Program-made: the position numbers and the translations under genes | DNA from: Pseudomonadota bacterium | GTDB taxonomy: Bacteria; Pseudomonadota; Gammaproteobacteria; Xanthomonadales; Xanthomonadaceae | Direction: 5' to 3' | DNA length: 57,725 nt | Assembly: GCA_020161335.1 (NCBI GenBank) | Contig: JAIUOJ010000006.1 | Location: 1 to 57,725, forward strand | The notes under the pieces: generated by a model | Told to the model about the DNA's origin: nothing | The model's input: the letters and a program-made list of their open reading frames with translations, nothing else | Database searches by the model: none | Shown: piece after piece, positions 53,400 to 57,725 of the stretch | How the letters are laid out: each line of letters begins with the position of its first letter | How positions within the stretch are numbered: position 1 is the first letter of the stretch

Positions 53400-54035
53400 T
53401 CACGCAGCTCCCGGGTCGACGCCGACCACGATCGTGTTGTCGTCGGCGTAGTAGTGCGGCGGCACCACCAGGTTGGACGGCGCGGGCACGCCCTGGAACA
53501 CGCGGCCGGCCATGTCGAAGCGCGACTTGTGGCAGGGGCAGAAGTAGCCGCCCTTCCAGTTCGGGTCGAACGGCTCGGGCCGGATCTCGGCCACCATCTC
53601 CGGCGAGCAGCCCAGGTGGGTGCACAGGCCGACCAGCACCGAGACCTCTGGCTTGAAAGAACGCAGCTCCGGGCTGTCCTTCTGGATGTAGGCCGGCTGC
53701 TGGTCCGCGTTCTCGGACATCGGGTCGCGCAGCTCGGGGTCGAGTGTGGGCAGCGCCTCGAGGATGGCCTTGGAGCGCTTGACGATCCAGATCGGCTGGC
53801 CGCGCCATTCCACGATCAGGCGCTGGCCTTCCTGCAGGGCGGTGATGTCGACCGTGACCGGCGCGCCGGCCAGCTGGGCCCGCGCGCTGGGATTCCAGGA
53901 CTTGATGAAAGGCACCGCCGCGATGCCCGCGCCGACGGCGCCCACGGCCACGGTCGTGGCCGTCAGGAACCGGCGTCGGCCGAGGTGGTCGGGCTCCCCG
54001 CCCTGGGCGGGATCGATTACCGCTTCGTTGGCCAT
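53400..54035 (-). CDS. petA: Ubiquinol-cytochrome c reductase iron-sulfur (Rieske) subunit
   Basis: 211 residues. A Tat-type signal/anchor (GRRRFLTATTVAVGAVGAGI) is followed by the Rieske domain with C-T-H-L-G-C at 138-143 and C-P-C-H at 166-169. These carry the cluster ligands and the disulfide pair. It transfers electrons from quinol to cytochrome c1. It heads petABC and has a candidate promoter upstream. Confidence 0.97.
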   Translation of the reverse strand: MANEAVIDPAQGGEPDHLGRRRFLTATTVAVGAVGAGIAAVPFIKSWNPSARAQLAGAPVTVDITALQEGQRLIVEWRGQPIWIVKRSKAILEALPTLDPELRDPMSENADQQPAYIQKDSPELRSFKPEVSVLVGLCTHLGCSPEMVAEIRPEPFDPNWKGGYFCPCHKSRFDMAGRVFQGVPAPSNLVVPPHYYADDNTIVVGVDPGAA

Positions 54036-54125
54036 CCGGCTCTCCGCGACGCTTTCGGTAGCTGTTGATGTGGCTGCCGCGGACCGCCCCCAAATCCACG
54101 GAAGCGGCCGCTCAAAGACGTCGAA

Positions 54126-54154
54126 GTGTAACGGAACGCTGAATCCGGCGACAA
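54126..54154 (-). promoter_or_regulatory. Candidate promoter of petABC
   Basis: Minus strand: TTGTCG (54154-54149), 17-bp spacer, TTACAC (54131-54126), 91 bp before the petA ATG. The spacing is ideal and the hexamers are moderate. Confidence 0.45.
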
Positions 54155-54207
54155 CGCCTGCCGTGCAGCGGCGTTGGTTTCCCGAACGGGATCAGGCGCT
54201 TGCGCGC

Positions 54208-55191
54208 TCAGTTCGCGGCGAGGTGGCCGCGGTAGCGCTCGGCCAGCTGGCCCACGCGGACCACGTAGCGCTGGGTCTCGCTGTACGGCGGCACGCCCTT
54301 GTGGCGATCCACCGCGCCCTCGCCGGCGTTGTAGCCGGCCGCGGCCAGGGTCAGGTCGTTGTTGTAGCGCTTGAGCAGCCAGGCGAGGTACTCGACGCCG
54401 CCGCGGATGTTCTGCCCGGGGTCGAAGGCGTTGGCCACGCCAAAACGCTGGGCCGTGGCCGGCATGAGCTGCATCAGGCCCTGGGCGCCGGCCCGGGACA
54501 GGGCGTTGGGGTTGTAGGCGGACTCGGCATGCATGATCGCGCGCACGATCGCCTCCTCCACCCCGAACTCGCGTGCCGCGGCCTTGATCTCGGCGGCGTA
54601 GGCCGCGGCGTTCAGGCGCACGTTGCCGAAGTTCACGCCCGGCAGCGGCGCGCAGGCGTAGCAGGTCTCGAAGAAGCTGTACTGGATCGTCCGCACCGCG
54701 CCCGCATCGGCGCCGCGCGGGCGCTGGCTGGTGTAATGGCGCACGCCGTCCTTGACGTAGGAATAGACCTGTCCCTGCTGCAGACGGCGCGACGACTGCG
54801 CGGGCACCGCCGAGGCGACCGCCACCGGGGTCGCTGTGGCCGGCGCAGCCGCGGCCGGGGTCGCCGTCGAACCGGCGCCGCCCATGAAGGTGGCCGGCGG
54901 GTTGTTGTGGATCGCGTGTTTGTGGGGCGTGGCCGGCGCCCCGGCGACCGGGTTGGCCGGCGACGCACTGCCGGCGGCCGGCAGCCACGCCGCGGGCTTG
55001 CTGCTGGTGCGGCTGGCGCTGCTGCGGTAGTTGCTCACCGCGACGCATTTCGCGCCCGGGACCCGCTTGCTGACGTAGCTGCGGGAGCCGTCGTCGCCAT
55101 CGCAGCGGTAGATGGTGCCCGCCCACGCGGGCGCCGCCGACGCCAACAGCGCCAGCCCCAGGATCACGACCAGCTCCCGGCCCCCTTTCAT
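54208..55191 (-). CDS. Periplasmic lytic transglycosylase (SLT domain)
   Basis: 327 residues from ATG at 55191 ([24 protein letters not shown]), which begins the signal peptide. An N-terminal DUF4124-like segment ([25 protein letters not shown], quoted in part: [15 protein letters not shown]) and a low-complexity Ala/Pro linker precede a second segment ([19 protein letters not shown]). The C-terminal SLT lysozyme-like domain has the catalytic Glu in [20 protein letters not shown] and the motifs [15 protein letters not shown] and [12 protein letters not shown]. It cleaves peptidoglycan between MurNAc and GlcNAc. Confidence 0.9.
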   Translation of the reverse strand: MKGGRELVVILGLALLASAAPAWAGTIYRCDGDDGSRSYVSKRVPGAKCVAVSNYRSSASRTSSKPAAWLPAAGSASPANPVAGAPATPHKHAIHNNPPATFMGGAGSTATPAAAAPATATPVAVASAVPAQSSRRLQQGQVYSYVKDGVRHYTSQRPRGADAGAVRTIQYSFFETCYACAPLPGVNFGNVRLNAAAYAAEIKAAAREFGVEEAIVRAIMHAESAYNPNALSRAGAQGLMQLMPATAQRFGVANAFDPGQNIRGGVEYLAWLLKRYNNDLTLAAAGYNAGEGAVDRHKGVPPYSETQRYVVRVGQLAERYRGHLAAN

Positions 55192-55349
55192 GCGCGCAGT
55201 GTCCAACGTTCCTGCCTGTCTGCCAAGTGCTTGATTGTCAAACGGAGACCGGGTCCGGGTCCGGACGCGTGAACGGCCGCACCCTTACACTAGCTGACCC
55301 ACGCCCCAGCCATCCGGCCCGGACTCACCGCCGCGCCCCCGGAGACGCC

Positions 55350-56888
55350 ATGACCGAACAAGCATCCGGCGACCGCAGGTCGTCGACCGACGCCCCTCTC
55401 ACGCAAAGCGGGAGAGGGGGAGACCGTTCGCCAGGCGGACGGTGGGGTGAGGGCCGCCTGCCGATCCTCGCCGACGCCGCGCCCGCGCCGGCCGACCCGC
55501 CCCGCCCGGCCCCGTCGCCGACCGGCGCCTCCCGGCCCGCCCAGGCCGCGCGCGGCAAGCTCTTCATCCAGACCCACGGCTGCCAGATGAACGAGTACGA
55601 CTCGGCCAAGATGGCCGACGTGCTGGCCGCCAGCGACGGGCTGGAGCTGACCACCAACGTCGAGGAGGCCGACGTGGTGCTGGTCAACACCTGCTCGATC
55701 CGCGAGAAGGCGCAGGAGAAGGTGTTCAGCCAGCTCGGCCGCTGGAAGGCCCTCAAGAAGGACGGCCGCGACGTGATCATCGGCGTCGGTGGCTGCGTGG
55801 CGTCGCAGGAAGGCGAGGCCATCGTCAAGCGTGCGCCCTATGTGGATCTCGTGTTCGGCCCGCAGACCCTGCACCGCCTGCCGGAGCTGATCCGCGCCCG
55901 CCGCGAACAGAAGCGGCCGCAGGTCGACATCAGCTTCCCCGAGATCGAGAAGTTCGACCGCCTGCCCGAGCCGCGCGCCGAAGGCCCGAGCGCCTTCGTC
56001 TCGATCATGGAAGGCTGCAGCAAGTACTGCAGCTTCTGCGTGGTGCCCTACACGCGCGGCACCGAGATCAGCCGCCCGTTCGAGGACGTGCTGGTCGAAG
56101 CCGTCCAGCTCGCCGGCCAAGGCGTGCGCGAGATCAACCTGCTGGGCCAGAACGTCAACGCCTATCGCGGCGCGATGGAGGACAGCGAGGAACTCGCCGA
56201 CCTCGGCCTGCTGATCCGCACCCTGGCCGAGATCGACGGCATCGACCGTATCCGCTTCACCACCTCGCATCCGCTCGAGTTCAGCGACTCGCTGGTCGAT
56301 GCCTACCGCGACGTGCCGCAGCTCGCCAACTACCTGCACCTGCCGGTGCAGGCCGGCAGCGACCGCATCCTCTCGGCGATGAAGCGCGGCTACACCGCGA
56401 TCGAGTTCAAGCAGAAGATCCGCAAGCTGCGTGCCGTGCGTCCGGACATCTCGATCAGTTCGGATTTCATCGTCGGCTTCCCCGGCGAGACCGACGCCGA
56501 TTTCGAGAAGACCATGCAGCTGATCGAGGACGTCGGCTTCGACCAGTCGTTTTCCTTCATCTACTCGCGCCGCCCGGGCACGCCCGCGGCCGACCTGCCG
56601 GACGACGTGAGCGACGAGGTCAAACACACGCGCCTCTCGCGCCTGCAGGCGACGATCAACGCCAATGCCGCGAAGATCTCGCAGGCAATGGTCGGCAGCG
56701 TGCAGCGCGTGCTGGTGGAAGGCCCGTCGCGCAAGGACCCGAACGAACTGACCGGCAAGACCGAGAACATGCGCTCGGTGAACTTCCCGGCGCCAGCGCG
56801 GCTGATCGGCCAGTTCGTGGATGTCGTCATCACCGAGGCAATGAGCAACTCGCTGCGCGGGCGCGTGGTCGGCAGCGACGCCGCCTGA
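55350..56888 (+). CDS. miaB: tRNA-2-methylthio-N6-dimethylallyladenosine synthase
   Basis: 512 residues from ATG at 55350. MTTase domain with Cys78 ([11 protein letters not shown]), Cys115 ([12 protein letters not shown]) and Cys149 ([11 protein letters not shown]), then radical SAM C-x3-C-x2-C at 223-230 ([10 protein letters not shown]), and a C-terminal TRAM domain. It adds the methylthio group to i6A37 of tRNAs reading UNN codons. The first 69 residues are an unconserved Pro/Gly/Arg-rich extension, part of which is encoded by a dispersed repeat (next entry). Conserved sequence starts at [10 protein letters not shown]. Confidence 0.96.
   Translation: MTEQASGDRRSSTDAPLTQSGRGGDRSPGGRWGEGRLPILADAAPAPADPPRPAPSPTGASRPAQAARGKLFIQTHGCQMNEYDSAKMADVLAASDGLELTTNVEEADVVLVNTCSIREKAQEKVFSQLGRWKALKKDGRDVIIGVGGCVASQEGEAIVKRAPYVDLVFGPQTLHRLPELIRARREQKRPQVDISFPEIEKFDRLPEPRAEGPSAFVSIMEGCSKYCSFCVVPYTRGTEISRPFEDVLVEAVQLAGQGVREINLLGQNVNAYRGAMEDSEELADLGLLIRTLAEIDGIDRIRFTTSHPLEFSDSLVDAYRDVPQLANYLHLPVQAGSDRILSAMKRGYTAIEFKQKIRKLRAVRPDISISSDFIVGFPGETDADFEKTMQLIEDVGFDQSFSFIYSRRPGTPAADLPDDVSDEVKHTRLSRLQATINANAAKISQAMVGSVQRVLVEGPSRKDPNELTGKTENMRSVNFPAPARLIGQFVDVVITEAMSNSLRGRVVGSDAA
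55393..55457. repeat. Dispersed CCCTCTC palindromic repeat inside miaB
   Basis: CCCCTCTC-ACGCAAAGCG-GGAGAGGGGG, then GAGACCGTTCGCCAGGCGG and GGTGGGGTGAGGGCC. It carries the same GGGAGAGGG and GGGGTGAGGG words as the intergenic copies at 24388 and 43535. It falls in the 5' part of miaB and is read in frame as residues 15-36 ([20 protein letters not shown]). Confidence 0.65.
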
Positions 56889-56915
56889 CGCGCGGCACGG
56901 CCGCGGGCGCCCGGC

Positions 56916-57725
56916 TCAGGGCGGGGCGATCCGCCACAGGGTGCGACCCTGCGCACCCTCCAGCACCCACCATCGGCCATCGTCCGAGACGGCGACCGCG
57001 CGATCGACGCCCGCGCCCGCCTGCAGCTGCACGCCGGCCATGCGTTGCGCCAGTGCTCCGGCGGGTTCGTGGACGCGGCGCAAGCTGGCGCGGCCCAGCG
57101 GCGCGCCCGGGTCGGCCTCGGCATCATTCACGCCAGCGGGGACCGGATCCAGCCGCGCCTCGACCACCGCGCAGTCCGGCCCGAGCCACACCTGCCGGCG
57201 CAGCATGCCAACGCCGTCGGAGTGCGTGTAGCCGGCCACCACCGCGCCCTGCGCATCGATCGCGAGCAAGCGGTCGGCCTCCACCGCGTCGGCGCTGCAC
57301 GCGCGTGCGCCATCGCGCCACAGCTGCGGCGTGCCGGCCACGATCCACAGCGCCGCGTCGGGCGCGAATCCGAGATCGGACACCCAGGCGCCCACCGGCA
57401 TGCGCCTCGCGTCGGTCCCATCGCCGAGGCGGGCGATGCGAACCTCCTCGCCCGCGGCCCAGGCCAGCTGCGGTTGCGCCGGATCGAAGGCCACGGCGCC
57501 GGCGCCCGGCAGCGGATGGGGATCGATCAGGGCGAGCCGCGGCGGCGGCGCGCCCGCGTCGGTCGGCAGTGACACGGGCTGCGCGCGCGCGGCGTCGCCG
57601 GCCGTCCCGGCGTCGCGCGCGATGCCGCACGCGCCGAGCGCACACAGGCCGACGACGGCAAGCGCGAATCGCGCGAAGCGGGGACGCGGCGGCGTCGCTG
57701 CCGAAGCAGCAGGGCCGGCGCGACG
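56916..57725 (-). CDS. Lipoprotein of unknown function, possibly propeller-like (5' end outside window)
   Basis: The frame is open to the right edge. A GTG at 57575 is not the real start: the in-frame sequence upstream encodes a lipoprotein signal (RFARFALAVVGLCALGAC, lipobox ALGAC), with no start codon before the window ends. The mature part has blade-like repeats, such as VSDLGFAPDAALWIVAGTPQLW, RLLAIDAQGAVVAGYTHSDG and RAVAVSDDGRWWVLEGAQGRTLW. This suggests a beta-propeller or NHL/SMP-30-like fold (inference). Function unknown. It converges on miaB. Confidence 0.6.
   Translation of the reverse strand, partial: RRAGPAASAATPPRPRFARFALAVVGLCALGACGIARDAGTAGDAARAQPVSLPTDAGAPPPRLALIDPHPLPGAGAVAFDPAQPQLAWAAGEEVRIARLGDGTDARRMPVGAWVSDLGFAPDAALWIVAGTPQLWRDGARACSADAVEADRLLAIDAQGAVVAGYTHSDGVGMLRRQVWLGPDCAVVEARLDPVPAGVNDAEADPGAPLGRASLRRVHEPAGALAQRMAGVQLQAGAGVDRAVAVSDDGRWWVLEGAQGRTLWRIAPP

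Noticed and set aside
57575..57577. GTG at 57575 as the start of the right-edge gene
   Set aside because: In-frame upstream sequence encodes a lipoprotein signal with lipobox ALGAC, so the start lies beyond the window.

Overview
The window is about 58 kb of very GC-rich DNA from a gammaproteobacterium of the Xanthomonadaceae type (Lysobacter/Luteimonas-like). That assignment is an inference from gene content: several large TonB-dependent receptors, a starch/maltodextrin locus combining GH13 enzymes, an SLC45-type MFS carrier, a receptor and a flavin-dependent halogenase, type IV pilus minor pilins with PilY1, and the order thrS-infC-rpmI-rplT-pheS-pheT-ihfA. No transposase, prophage or CRISPR array was seen. 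The window looks like ordinary chromosome with dispersed short intergenic repeats.

Layout. (1) 1-7.8 kb, minus strand: thrS-infC-rpmI-rplT-pheS-pheT-ihfA. infC starts with ATT. thrS is preceded by a candidate threonine attenuator: a -10 box, an eight-residue leader peptide with three adjacent Thr codons, and a U-tailed hairpin. (2) 7.9-23.1 kb: polysaccharide utilisation. It holds a LacI-family regulator, a secreted four-repeat protein, a lipoprotein alpha-amylase, an MFS carrier, a cytoplasmic alpha-glucosidase, an exported pullulanase-type enzyme, a TonB-dependent receptor and a tryptophan-halogenase-like flavoprotein. The same 16-bp sequence with an ATACGTAT core lies, in opposite orientations, in the carrier/glucosidase intergenic region and ahead of the receptor; it is the probable operator. 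(3) 23.3-27.4 kb: a small ORF coupled to a sulfotransferase-like gene, tRNA-Val, uvrB, an orphan pseudopilin and tRNA-Asn. (4) 27.4-34.6 kb, minus strand: fimT-pilV-pilW-pilX-pilY1-pilE, mostly with overlapping stop and start codons. (5) 34.8-39.7 kb: ppnN and an Oar-like receptor. (6) 39.9-45.8 kb: marC/SDR/grxD, a degenerate superoxide-dismutase-like gene, purE-(small ORF)-purK, a Trm112-like gene, nadC and a DUF3301 gene. (7) 45.8-49.7 kb: a Sel1-type protein and a third receptor. (8) 50.1-54.0 kb: petABC-sspA-sspB on the minus strand. (9) 54.2-57.7 kb: a lytic transglycosylase, miaB and a partial lipoprotein gene.

How the genes work together. The maltodextrin region reads as a complete route: receptor uptake across the outer membrane, periplasmic or surface cleavage by the lipoprotein amylase and pullulanase, MFS import, and cytoplasmic glucosidase. 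The pilus operon supplies minor pilins, the PilY1 tip protein and a pilin. petABC is the cytochrome bc1 complex, followed as is usual in this group by sspA and sspB.

Points most worth checking: the thrS leader peptide; a 49-codon ORF between purE and purK that repeats the purK start with almost only wobble-position differences; a superoxide dismutase homologue that appears to have lost all four metal ligands; a TTAAC-N6-TTAAC direct repeat about 100 bp ahead of two receptor genes; and a dispersed palindromic repeat that appears in frame in miaB.
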